Shown: in pieces, positions 1-6,799 of the stretch
Position numbering within the stretch: the first letter of the stretch is position 1
Layout: the number at the start of each line of letters is the position of its first letter
Origin: Robiginitomaculum sp036478975
GTDB lineage: Bacteria; Pseudomonadota; Alphaproteobacteria; Caulobacterales; Maricaulaceae
Reading direction: 5' to 3'
NCBI GenBank assembly: GCA_036478975.1
Contig: JAZGFA010000016.1
Location: forward strand, 1-11,667
Length of the DNA: 11,667 nt
Notes under the pieces: model-generated
Seen by the model: the letters and a program-made list of their open reading frames with translations, nothing else
The model's database searches: none
What the model was told of the DNA's origin: nothing
Position numbers and translations under genes: made by a program

Positions 1-197
1 ATAAATCTTAGATTATCCTCATCGCCGATTTGAGCTTCGTTTTGAGAAATATCCGCGAGCGGGCTTTGGGGGCTACGGCCCGCGAGCATGTCTGCCGCTT
101 GCTCGGGGGATATAATTTTCGCCTCAAGGGCCGCCTTAATTTGCGCGGGCGTCATTACGTTGGAGGGGGCGTTAGAGGGCGGGATTTTATCGCTCAT
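1..197 (-). CDS. Unidentified protein, N-terminal 65 residues only (possible membrane protein)
   Basis: This is a partial gene: reading the minus strand from ATG at 197, the frame stays open to the window edge. The start overlaps the fur stop as ATGA (197-194), which indicates translational coupling in the rimI-fur operon. The visible part is hydrophilic and acidic, with a helix around residues 16-40 (MTPAQIKAALEAKIISPEQA) and a Gln/Ser/Pro linker, ending in IGDEDNLRF. No membrane segment is visible. The pattern of a short helical head followed by an acidic DE-NLRF stretch reminds me of the start of DUF2157-type membrane proteins, but that is a weak memory-based similarity. The function cannot be given from this fragment. 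Confidence 0.6.
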   Translation of the reverse strand, partial: MSDKIPPSNAPSNVMTPAQIKAALEAKIISPEQAADMLAGRSPQSPLADISQNEAQIGDEDNLRF

Positions 198-604
198 TTT
201 GGTTTGGGCTTGCCGTAAAGCTCCATGCGGTGATCGACTAAAACATAGCCGAGTTTTTCGGCAATGCGGTGCTGTAGGGCTTCGATTTCCTCGTCCATAA
301 ATTCAATAACTTTGCCGGTGGTCACATCGATAAGGTGGTCGTGATGGTCCTCATCGGCGGTTTCATAGCGGGCGCGCCCGTCGCGAAAATCATGGGTTTC
401 GATAATGCCCGCATCGGCGAAAAGCCGCACGGTGCGATAAACGGTGGCGAGAGAAATTTTCGGATCCACGGCGGCGGCGCGGGCATAAAGCTCCTCCGCG
501 TCAGGATGGTCCTTGGCGTCCGACAATACGCGCGCAATGACGCGGCGCTGCTCGGTCATACGCATGCCATGCTCGGTGCATTTATTTTCTATCCAACTGG
601 TCAT
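194..604 (-). CDS. fur: Fur-family metal-dependent transcriptional regulator
   Basis: A 136-residue protein, the normal length for the ferric uptake regulator family. An N-terminal winged helix (about 10-80) contains MRMTEQRR (14-21) and the recognition helix region SLATVYRTVRLF (51-62). The C-terminal dimerisation and metal domain carries HHDH (87-90). Likely metal ligands by family alignment are H33, E81, H88 and H90 for one site and H87, D89, E108 and H125 for the other. The HHDHLID form without the C-terminal Cys pairs is typical of alphaproteobacterial Fur/Mur; Irr-type heme motifs are absent. It therefore probably represses iron (or manganese) uptake genes in the cytoplasm. It lies 31 bases after rimI and overlaps the next gene. 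No Shine-Dalgarno is visible before the ATG; a TATAAA hexamer (minus, 626-621) lies just upstream but has no matching -35. Confidence 0.93.
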   Translation of the reverse strand: MTSWIENKCTEHGMRMTEQRRVIARVLSDAKDHPDAEELYARAAAVDPKISLATVYRTVRLFADAGIIETHDFRDGRARYETADEDHHDHLIDVTTGKVIEFMDEEIEALQHRIAEKLGYVLVDHRMELYGKPKPK

Positions 605-635
605 AGGGCAAGCTTAGGCATTTATAACCATCACG

Positions 636-1082
636 TCAAAGACGCTTTTGAAATAATATGGCGCTGACCCGCCCGCCGGCGCGCCGGTAATATCCCGGGC
701 GTGTGCCGCATTGGGCGTAACCGGCCGCCGCGTAAAGGGCGAGGGCCGCGCCATTATCCTTTGCCACATCTAAAAACATGATAGCCGCCCCCCCCGCGCG
801 CCCCGCCTGCTCTGCGCCCAATAGCAAAGCGGCGCCAAAACCCTCGCCGCGATTATCGGGGGCAACCGCAATTGTTAAAATTTCCGCCTGATCTGCGGCG
901 CGGCGCGTAATGATAAAACCGGCCAGCGCCCCGCCCTTATAAGCGCCGATAACCGCGTCGCTATCGCGCGCAATATGGCCGATAAAATCAGAGGCGGGCC
1001 AGCCGGCATCAAAGCACGCCGCGTGGATTTTGGCGAGCGCCTTAGGGCTGTCGGCGTCAATTTTTACGGGGAAAATATCCAT
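636..1082 (-). CDS. rimI: RimI-like GNAT N-acetyltransferase
   Basis: A 148-residue single-domain GNAT protein, the usual RimI length. The acetyl-CoA pyrophosphate loop is clear as RGEGFG (78-83), after the strand ILTIAVAP (68-75). The C-terminal half has the RimI pattern FLDVAKDNGAALALY (103-117), AGY (120-122) and a final GYYRR segment. RimI acetylates the N-terminal residue of ribosomal protein S18, and relatives act on other N-termini. The general base of enterobacterial RimI is a Glu in an LEV motif; here the same place has Asp (D105), while the catalytic Tyr is kept (Y117). Placement before fur is common in alphaproteobacteria, where tsaB often comes first; here no tsaB precedes it, because the upstream gene is divergent. 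The coding strand has a run of eight G at 795-788. No Shine-Dalgarno is seen. The exact substrate is inferred. Confidence 0.82.
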   Translation of the reverse strand: MDIFPVKIDADSPKALAKIHAACFDAGWPASDFIGHIARDSDAVIGAYKGGALAGFIITRRAADQAEILTIAVAPDNRGEGFGAALLLGAEQAGRAGGAAIMFLDVAKDNGAALALYAAAGYAQCGTRPGYYRRAGGRVSAILFQKRL

Positions 1083-1164
1083 AGGGCTTAGTTAGAGCAG
1101 GGCGCGCGATTAAGCAAATCGGCCGCCATAGACCCGCCGCAATTGCCCGCTAAAGCTTTGCCCG

Positions 1165-1192
1165 TTTACAGTCTTCTTTACGGGGATTTAAC
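1165..1192 (+). promoter_or_regulatory. Possible sigma70 promoter for the penicillin-binding protein gene
   Basis: TTTACA (1165-1170) and TTTAAC (1187-1192), 16 bases apart, lie 44 bases before the ATG. Each matches the consensus hexamer in four or five positions. This is a weak prediction by eye in the divergent spacer between rimI and this gene. Confidence 0.3.
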
Positions 1193-1194
1193 GC

Positions 1195-1218
1195 TTAGGC
1201 CTCAAGCTTAAGGCTTGA
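1195..1218 (+). promoter_or_regulatory. Near-palindromic hairpin ahead of the PBP ribosome binding site
   Basis: GCCTCAAGCTTAAGGC (1199-1214) is a 16-bp inverted repeat with one mismatched pair (1203/1210). As RNA, the stem can extend outward to 1195/1218 through A-U and G-U pairs. It ends two bases before the AAGGA Shine-Dalgarno at 1221-1225 of the next gene. It could be a protein-binding operator or a translation-modulating hairpin. There is no U-run after it, so it is not a terminator. Confidence 0.4.
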
Positions 1219-1235
1219 TTAAGGATAAATATCTG

Positions 1236-3272
1236 ATGACGAATGGCGCGAATAGTGATGAAGCTTTCATCGGCCCTATTTATGGGGGCGAAGCGGCTAT
1301 GCGTGCGCCAATTTCTGGCCCGCTAGCCCCGCGTTCTCGGGCGCATAATTTGCGCCGCCGCATTGCTAGTATTCCCCATCTTCGCCTTGCCTTTGGGACG
1401 GCGGGCTGCGCGGCCTATTTGGCCATAGCCGGAGTGTGCGCTTGGGGGGTTTGGGCGCTTGAAGACATGCCAGACACGTCGGATTTATGGGCGCAAAAAC
1501 GGCCTGCCAGCGTTATTTTTTTAGACCGCCACGGCCGCAAAATCGGGGTGCGCGGCGGGCGCGGCTCAAAACCAATTAGCCTAGAGCTAATTCCTGACGC
1601 TTTGCCGCAGGCAATACTCGCGACAGAGGACAGGCGGTTTTATTACCACCCCGGCTTTGACCCCATTGGCATGGGCCGCGCGCTTTGGAAAAATCACAAG
1701 GCAGGGCGCGTGGTAGAAGGCGGCTCGACCCTGACACAGCAATTGGCTAAAAATGTGTTTTTGACGCCGGATAAAACCCTGCGCCGTAAGAGCCAAGAAA
1801 TCCTGCTCGCCCTGTGGCTAGAGCAGCGCTTTACCAAGCAAGAAATTTTAGAGCTATATTTAGGCCGCGTCTATTTTGGCGCGGGGGCTTACGGGGTTGA
1901 CGCGGCGGCGGAGCGCTATTTTGCAAAGCCCGCCTCTGACCTTACCGTCGGGGAATGCGCCATGCTGGCCGGGCTTTTAAAAGCGCCGTCACGCTATAGT
2001 CCGGCGTCGAATGCTGAGCTTGCAAGCGGACGCACGACCGCGGTTTTACAAAAAATGGTGGCGGCCAATTATATTACGCCGACCCAAAGGGACGCAATAT
2101 TTGCTACGCCTATTTATGTGGAGCCGCCAGAGCCGCAAAATAGCTATGGCTATTTCATCGACTGGGCGTGGGGCAAAATGGAAGCGGAGCTTGGCGCGCC
2201 CCAAGAAGATATGACCGTGCAGACCACCCTTGACGGACCGGCGCAAATTCGCGGCGAGCTAGCGATTACCGCGCGGCTTAACCCAAAGCGCGGCGCAAGC
2301 CAAGCGGCGCTTGTCTCTATGGACGGAACCGGAGCCGTGCGCGCTATGATTGGCGGGGCCAATTACCAAGACAGCAAATTTAACCGCGCCTCCCTAGCCA
2401 AGCGCCAGCCGGGTAGCGCCTTTAAGCCTTTCGTTTATTTAGCTGCATTAAGGGCCGGAAGCCAGCCCCATGACACGCGCATTGACGCCCCTGTGCAAAT
2501 TGGCGATTGGGAGCCGGGCAATTTCTCCGGCGAATATATTGGCGAGGTCACTTTGGCCACGGCGTTCACAAAATCGCTTAACACGGTGGCGGTTTTGCTA
2601 AGCGAGGAATCTGGCCGCGAAACCATTGTGCAAACCGCGGGGCAATTTGGCCTAACGGGCATGCGCCCGCTACGCTCCATCGCGCTCGGCGCGCAAGAAG
2701 TCACGCCGCTGGCTTTGACCGAAAGCTATCTGCCCTTTGCCAATTACGGCTATAGCGCCAAGGCCTACGCGATTGAAACGATTTACACGGCGGATGGCCG
2801 CGCGCTTTATCAGCGTGAGCCAACCGGCTCAAAACGCATTATTAGCGGTAAGGTTTTGCGCGATATGAATTTGATGATGCATATGACGGTGGAGGGCGGC
2901 ACGGGCAAAAATGCGCGTATTGAGGGCTATGACCTTGCGGGCAAAACCGGCACGACCAATGATTACCGTGATGCGTGGTTTATTGGCTACGCCCCCGATT
3001 ACGTGACCGGAATCTGGGTTGGCGCCGATGATAATAGCCCGATGAGCAGGGTCACGGGCGGCTCTATTCCGGCGCGCATTTGGCATGATTATATGGAGGG
3101 CGCACTTGCTGGCCTACCGAAAACCCGCTTGCCAAAATCGGTCATGCCAGAGGTTTTAGAAATAGCCAGCGCTCCGCCGGTGATTATTGTGACCGCCCCC
3201 GCCCCCAAGCCGGTCGCTGACGATAGCGCGCTGGGCAAATTGCTCTCTAATATTGAAAGCAAGCTGCCTTAA
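1236..3272 (+). CDS. Class A penicillin-binding protein (glycosyltransferase and transpeptidase)
   Basis: A 678-residue bifunctional peptidoglycan synthase of the PBP1A/PbpC-like group. It polymerises lipid II into glycan strands and cross-links the peptides, outside the inner membrane. A basic cytoplasmic head (about 1-50) is followed by one membrane anchor (about 51-74). Then comes the glycosyltransferase domain, with catalytic E131 in ATEDRRFYYH, GGSTLTQQLAKN (162-173) and a helix ending ILELYLGRVYFG (204-215). The transpeptidase domain has SAFK (394-397, nucleophile S394), SLN (447-449) and KTGTT (570-574). A short Ala/Pro-rich tail follows. The ATG at 1236 is preferred because AAGGA lies ten bases upstream; an in-frame TTG at 1215 falls inside a palindrome and lacks a ribosome site. 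Its stop overlaps that of the convergent metallopeptidase gene. It is shorter than typical PBP1A of about 800 residues, so no OB-fold insertion is expected. Confidence 0.93.
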   Translation: MTNGANSDEAFIGPIYGGEAAMRAPISGPLAPRSRAHNLRRRIASIPHLRLAFGTAGCAAYLAIAGVCAWGVWALEDMPDTSDLWAQKRPASVIFLDRHGRKIGVRGGRGSKPISLELIPDALPQAILATEDRRFYYHPGFDPIGMGRALWKNHKAGRVVEGGSTLTQQLAKNVFLTPDKTLRRKSQEILLALWLEQRFTKQEILELYLGRVYFGAGAYGVDAAAERYFAKPASDLTVGECAMLAGLLKAPSRYSPASNAELASGRTTAVLQKMVAANYITPTQRDAIFATPIYVEPPEPQNSYGYFIDWAWGKMEAELGAPQEDMTVQTTLDGPAQIRGELAITARLNPKRGASQAALVSMDGTGAVRAMIGGANYQDSKFNRASLAKRQPGSAFKPFVYLAALRAGSQPHDTRIDAPVQIGDWEPGNFSGEYIGEVTLATAFTKSLNTVAVLLSEESGRETIVQTAGQFGLTGMRPLRSIALGAQEVTPLALTESYLPFANYGYSAKAYAIETIYTADGRALYQREPTGSKRIISGKVLRDMNLMMHMTVEGGTGKNARIEGYDLAGKTGTTNDYRDAWFIGYAPDYVTGIWVGADDNSPMSRVTGGSIPARIWHDYMEGALAGLPKTRLPKSVMPEVLEIASAPPVIIVTAPAPKPVADDSALGKLLSNIESKLP

Positions 3273-4003
3273 AAATTAGCCCCAACCGCGTGCAGCTCCG
3301 CCGCATTATCGCGCAGCCATTTCTTGGCCGGCTTTACACTGTCGACAAGCCCGTCAACCACATCCCAAAAGGCGCGGCTGTGATTGGCCTCTATAATGTG
3401 GGACACCTCATGGGCGCAGACATAATCTAAAACATAAGGCGGGGCGCAGACCAGTCGCCAAGAATAAGAAATAATCCCGCCCGGCGCGCACGATCCCCAG
3501 CGCGAGCGCGTATCGCGCACGGATACTTTGCTGACACCGACATCAAGCTGGCTGGCGTGATAGTGGGTGCAGGCCTCCACCGCCTCGCGGGCCTGCCGGA
3601 TTAAAAACCGTTTCGCGCGGCCCTCTAGCGCTCCGTCAGGGGCGGGAATAATTAAGCGCGGCGGATTAAGGTCGTCGCCTTCGCGAAATTTTGGCGCTCC
3701 GCGCCCGCCCGGATTAATGATTTGGGTCATCTCCCCGCGGTAGAGAATATAGCCCTCATGGACATAGGGCTGTGCCGCGGGCAGGCGCTCTAAATGCACA
3801 ATAATCCAATCAGCCTTTTCACTGACAAATCTGCGCGCGGCAGGCAGGGCGCGCTTACTGCTGGCCGTGACAATCATCTGCCGCTTAGCCGTGTCCATTT
3901 TCAAAGAAATGTTTTTGGCGCGTGGATTGATGACGTAAGCAATGCGCTCATCATCCGGCATGGCCCCTTTTGCGGGCAGAAATTTTGAAAGCAGACGCGA
4001 CAT
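3269..4003 (-). CDS. YgjP/DUF45-family zinc metallopeptidase
   Basis: A 244-residue protein of the YgjP-like family (DUF45, M48-related). The zinc site is clear: HEVSH (198-202) followed by the third ligand H208 in EANHSRAFW. The family signature RWGSC is at 168-172, and the N-terminal strand pattern of NPRAKNISLKM fits the same family. No signal peptide or membrane segment is seen, so it is probably cytoplasmic. The physiological substrate of this family is not firmly known. It follows the SenC gene on the same strand after 59 bases, so it may be co-transcribed. The ATG at 4003 has AGGGGA only one base away; an internal ATG at residue 15 with AGGGG three bases upstream is an alternative. Its TAA shares the four bases TTAA with the stop of the convergent penicillin-binding protein gene. 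Confidence 0.88.
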   Translation of the reverse strand: MSRLLSKFLPAKGAMPDDERIAYVINPRAKNISLKMDTAKRQMIVTASSKRALPAARRFVSEKADWIIVHLERLPAAQPYVHEGYILYRGEMTQIINPGGRGAPKFREGDDLNPPRLIIPAPDGALEGRAKRFLIRQAREAVEACTHYHASQLDVGVSKVSVRDTRSRWGSCAPGGIISYSWRLVCAPPYVLDYVCAHEVSHIIEANHSRAFWDVVDGLVDSVKPAKKWLRDNAAELHAVGANF

Positions 4004-4062
4004 GTCCCCTGTGTGGGCCTATTCGCGCCGCGCGTGAAGCCCTAATAACAGCGCCTTGAATA

Positions 4063-4677
4063 TTAAGGCTGCGCTTTTAGGTAAAGCTTTAAGCGCGCCG
4101 CCATATCCGCCGGTGACATTTCATGGGGGAAGACTTCGTAAAATTCACCGGTCTCGTCCATTAAATATGTCAAACTGCTATGGTCCATTGTGTAGCCGGA
4201 TTCGCTGTCGGGGTCTTTGACTTTTTTGGCGTAGACGCGGTAGGCCTTAATCGCGCCGTCCACTTGCTCTTGAGTGCCGGTCAGGGCGACGAGGTTTTGC
4301 GGAAACCCGTTGGCGCTAACATATAATTTAAGCGAGGCGGGGGTGTCGCGGGCCGGGTCGATCGAAAACAGCATGGGCTGAAATTTTACGGCGTCATCTC
4401 CGAGCATGGACAGGGCCGCGCCGATTTTTTGCAAACTAGTCGGGCAAATATCCGGGCAATAGGCAAAGCCGAAATAGATAATTTGCGGCTTGCCTTGATA
4501 GGTTTCAAAATTCACCGCCTCCCCGTCTTGATTGATAAGATTAAATGGCCCGCCAATATCCGCCTTGCCCGAAGAAATGACAGGGTTGGTTTTTGGCGCG
4601 CGGTTACAGGCGCTAAGGCTGACGGCGCTTAGGCTTAGGGCTAGCGCTGCTAAAATAGAGAGGGCGGATTTTGTCAT
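4063..4677 (-). CDS. senC: SenC/SCO1-family copper chaperone lipoprotein
   Basis: A 204-residue SCO protein, which delivers copper to the CuA centre of cytochrome c oxidase and can act as a thiol-disulfide protein in the periplasm. A hydrophobic signal (about 5-22) ends in the lipobox LSAC, so C24 is the likely lipidated residue. The thioredoxin-like domain has the copper motif CPDIC (74-78) in YFGFAYCPDICP and the distal ligand H166 in YTMDHSS; SIDPARD (105-111) is also typical. The ATG at 4677 is chosen because it gives a normal lipoprotein signal and has AAAGG six bases upstream; a longer frame from 4785 would bury the signal. It is divergent from regB. In Rhodobacter the senC/prrC gene is also linked to regB/regA (prrB/prrA), so a role in oxidase assembly with redox signalling is likely. 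No oxidase genes are in view. Confidence 0.92.
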   Translation of the reverse strand: MTKSALSILAALALSLSAVSLSACNRAPKTNPVISSGKADIGGPFNLINQDGEAVNFETYQGKPQIIYFGFAYCPDICPTSLQKIGAALSMLGDDAVKFQPMLFSIDPARDTPASLKLYVSANGFPQNLVALTGTQEQVDGAIKAYRVYAKKVKDPDSESGYTMDHSSLTYLMDETGEFYEVFPHEMSPADMAARLKLYLKAQP

Positions 4678-4727
4678 GGCGGGCCTTTGGTTTGATTTGA
4701 TGGCCTCATAAACAATTATTACGCGCG

Positions 4728-4757
4728 CGTATAGGCGAGACGTCGCGCCTGTGCTAA
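4728..4757 (-). promoter_or_regulatory. Possible senC promoter
   Basis: On the minus strand TTAGCA (4757-4752) and TATACG (4733-4728) are separated by 18 bases, each matching the consensus in four of six positions. The spacer is almost entirely filled by the near-palindrome at 4734-4749. This is a weak match by eye; its interest is the palindrome between the hexamers. Confidence 0.3.
4734..4749. promoter_or_regulatory. 16-bp near-palindrome in the senC/regB divergent spacer (possible operator)
   Basis: GGCGAGACGTCGCGCC is an inverted repeat centred on GACGTC with a single mismatched pair. It sits in the only non-coding stretch between the senC start (4677) and the regB start (4785). RegA-type regulators bind imperfect GCG-rich inverted repeats (GCG..C-spacer-G.CGC), which this resembles only in part, so RegA autoregulation is an inference. 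Confidence 0.4.
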
Positions 4758-4773
4758 TTAAACGCATCAGATT

Positions 4774-4778
4774 AAGGA
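4774..4778 (+). promoter_or_regulatory. Shine-Dalgarno fixing the TTG start of regB
   Basis: AAGGA lies six bases before TTG at 4785, an ideal spacing. The nearby ATG at 4778 overlaps the site and reads only seven codons in another frame. The next in-frame ATG (4833) has only a weak CAGG close by. Confidence 0.55.
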
Positions 4779-4784
4779 TGCCCA

Positions 4785-6164
4785 TTGCCCGATTCTCATA
4801 ATATAGCCGGCCCAGATATAGCCAGACAGGCCATGAATGAACGCGAAGCGTTAGAGGCGCGCGCCTTTGCCCTGCATAGCGTACAGCCCTATTCGGCGGG
4901 GCGTTTGCGGCGTAAAACCCTCGTGGCCTTGCGCTGGACGGCGATTGCAGGCCAAGCGCTGGCGGTGGCGATTATCGCGCTGGGTTTTAAATTTAATTTC
5001 CCGCTCCTGCCCGTGGCCATAGTGATAGCGGCCAGCGCCTTGCTAAACCTGCTGATAAATTATTTTTCCCCGCTAGAGCGCCGCGCGTCTGACCGAGAAG
5101 TTTTCGCCCATTTGGGTTTTGATATTGTGCAGCTTGGGGCGCTTTTATGGCTGACGGGCGGGCTAGAAAATCCGTTCGCGCTTTTATTTATCGCGCCGGT
5201 TGTGACCAGCGCCGCGACTTTAAATAAGGTCGTGCATTGGGGCTTAATTGGCTTTACCGCGGCGGTGGCGTTTTTACTCATGCGCTACGCCTTGCCCTTG
5301 CCATGGCATGACGGGCAGAGTTTTACCCTGCCGGAAATGTATAAATTTGGCGTGTGGATTGCGCTGATGACCGGCATTGCTTTTACCTCGCTCTATGCGT
5401 GGCGAGCCGCGCTGGAGCAGCGGCGCATGACCGATGCCCTCGCTGCTACCGAGGCGGTTTTGTCCCAAGAGCAAAAACTCGCCGCCCTTGGCGGGCTAGC
5501 CGCCGCCGCCGCCCATGAGCTTGGAACCCCGCTCGCCACCATCGTGCTAACCGCCAAGGAAATGAGCCGGGAGCTAGCGCAGGGAACCGAACTTGGCGAT
5601 GATGCGCGCCTAATGCACAGCCAAGCCTTGCGGTGCCGTGATATTTTGCAGCAGCTTTCGCGCCGCGGTGACGCCGGCGACCCTATGCATGACGCGCTCG
5701 GCCTGCGCGCCTTACTGGAAGAGGTGGCCGAGCCGTTCTTTGGTCTTGGCACAAATATTACCATTAGCCTAAACGGGGAGGGCGAGCCGCCCATATTGCG
5801 CCGCCAAGCGGAGCTAGTTTACGGCCTGACCAATATTGTTGAAAACGCCGTGGACTTTGCCGCGGGCGAGGTGAGCCTCTCGGGGCGCTGGGACGCGGAC
5901 ACGCTGACCATTGATGTTATCGATGATGGCCCGGGCTTTGACCCTTCCGTGCGCGCCAAGCTCGGCGAGCCTTATGTGTCCTCGCGCACCCATAAAAGCG
6001 GGGCGGGCGGGCTTGGTCTTGGGTTCTTCATTGCCAAAACCCTGCTAGAGAGAACCGGCGGAGAATTGCTCTTTGGTAATCGCAAGGACGCGCGCGGCGC
6101 GATGGTGCGCGTGCGTTGGCTAATTGAAAAGCTTTTACTCAGCGAGCCTATCAAGGGGGTGTAA
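4785..6164 (+). CDS. regB: RegB/PrrB/ActS-type redox-sensing histidine kinase
   Basis: A 459-residue sensor kinase of the RegB family, which controls respiration, carbon and nitrogen fixation and other redox-linked genes through RegA. About six membrane segments lie between residues 47 and 207. The second half of that region holds GGLENPF (125-131), the motif linked in RegB to ubiquinone sensing. The dimerisation box is AAAHELGTPLATI (241-253) with phospho-acceptor H244. The ATPase domain has the N box (N350, N354), DDGPGF (380-385) and GAGGLGLG (406-413). C284 in LRCRDIL corresponds to the redox-active cysteine (Cys265) of Rhodobacter RegB, so both known redox inputs seem to be kept. The start is a TTG chosen for its AAGGA; M17 (4833) is the alternative. 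RegA follows after 77 bases and senC is divergent. GTAAA-AGTC-TTTAC (6161-6174) overlaps the stop. Confidence 0.94.
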   Translation: MPDSHNIAGPDIARQAMNEREALEARAFALHSVQPYSAGRLRRKTLVALRWTAIAGQALAVAIIALGFKFNFPLLPVAIVIAASALLNLLINYFSPLERRASDREVFAHLGFDIVQLGALLWLTGGLENPFALLFIAPVVTSAATLNKVVHWGLIGFTAAVAFLLMRYALPLPWHDGQSFTLPEMYKFGVWIALMTGIAFTSLYAWRAALEQRRMTDALAATEAVLSQEQKLAALGGLAAAAAHELGTPLATIVLTAKEMSRELAQGTELGDDARLMHSQALRCRDILQQLSRRGDAGDPMHDALGLRALLEEVAEPFFGLGTNITISLNGEGEPPILRRQAELVYGLTNIVENAVDFAAGEVSLSGRWDADTLTIDVIDDGPGFDPSVRAKLGEPYVSSRTHKSGAGGLGLGFFIAKTLLERTGGELLFGNRKDARGAMVRVRWLIEKLLLSEPIKGV

Positions 6165-6241
6165 AAGTCTTTACCGTGCTTATATAAGTGTTACGGCTGA
6201 CGCGCAGGGCCGAAAATCTGCGCCGACTAAAGGATAATGCT

Positions 6242-6799
6242 ATGACAGATAGTAAGGCGCCCTACGCCCTGCCCGACGACAAAACCCTTCTTATGCTTGA
6301 TGATGACGGCCCGTTTCGTAAGCGCATGGCCCGCGCCCTAACCCAGCGCGGCTTTGAAGTGACGGCGATTGAAACCGTGGCCCAGGCCCGCGCCGCCGCC
6401 CGCGATAATCCGCCCGCCTTTGCGGTGCTAGATATGCGGCTAGAGGATGGCAATGGTCTTGACGTGGTTAAAGAACTGCAAGCCGCCCGCGCCGATTGCA
6501 AAATTATCATGCTGACTGGCTATGGCAATTTGGCGACTGCGGTGGCGGCGATTAAGGCCGGCGCGGTGGATTATTTGGCCAAGCCCGCCGACGCGGATGA
6601 TGTATGCAAAGCTTTGCTCGCCAAGCCGGGGGACGCGCCCGCCCCGCCGGAAAACCCGATGTCGGCTGACCGTGTGCGCTGGGAGCATATTCAGCGCGTC
6701 TATGAGCTGTGCGGCAAAAACGTATCGGAAACCGCGCGCCGGCTTAATATGCACCGGCGCACCTTGCAGCGCATTTTAGCCAAGCGCGCCCCGCGCTAA
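6242..6799 (+). CDS. regA: RegA/PrrA/ActR-type response regulator
   Basis: A 185-residue response regulator, the standard RegA length. The receiver domain (about 14-125) has the acidic pair D20/D21, phospho-acceptor D64 in VLDMRLEDG, T92 and K114 in YLAKP. A short proline linker (132-139) leads to a Fis-like helix-turn-helix, with NVSETARRLNMHRRTLQRIL at 160-179, nearly invariant in this family. It is phosphorylated by RegB and activates or represses redox-dependent promoters. The ATG at 6242 has AAAGGA seven bases upstream, and a longer GTG frame from 6188 has no ribosome site. A TATATAAG stretch (6181-6188) in the 77-base gap after regB could be a weak internal promoter. The stop overlaps the start of the phosphatase gene by one base (TAATG), so the two are probably translationally coupled. 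Confidence 0.95.
   Translation: MTDSKAPYALPDDKTLLMLDDDGPFRKRMARALTQRGFEVTAIETVAQARAAARDNPPAFAVLDMRLEDGNGLDVVKELQAARADCKIIMLTGYGNLATAVAAIKAGAVDYLAKPADADDVCKALLAKPGDAPAPPENPMSADRVRWEHIQRVYELCGKNVSETARRLNMHRRTLQRILAKRAPR

Noticed and set aside
4051..4074. Imperfect inverted repeat GCGCCTT...AAGGCtGCGC at the end of the SenC gene, considered as a terminator.
   Set aside because: It overlaps the last codons, is interrupted, and no U-run follows on the minus strand.
4678..4785. Longer start for the SenC gene (from 4785) adding 36 residues.
   Set aside because: It would put the lipoprotein signal in the middle of the protein and remove the promoter region shared with regB.
5393..5794. Open frame of 133 codons on the minus strand inside regB.
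   Set aside because: It is the antisense of a well-conserved kinase domain; its product is Ser/Arg/Ala-rich with no family pattern.
6161..6174. Short inverted repeat GTAAA-N4-TTTAC at the regB stop.
   Set aside because: Five base pairs of mostly A-T can arise by chance; no U-run follows and it has no clear counterpart elsewhere.
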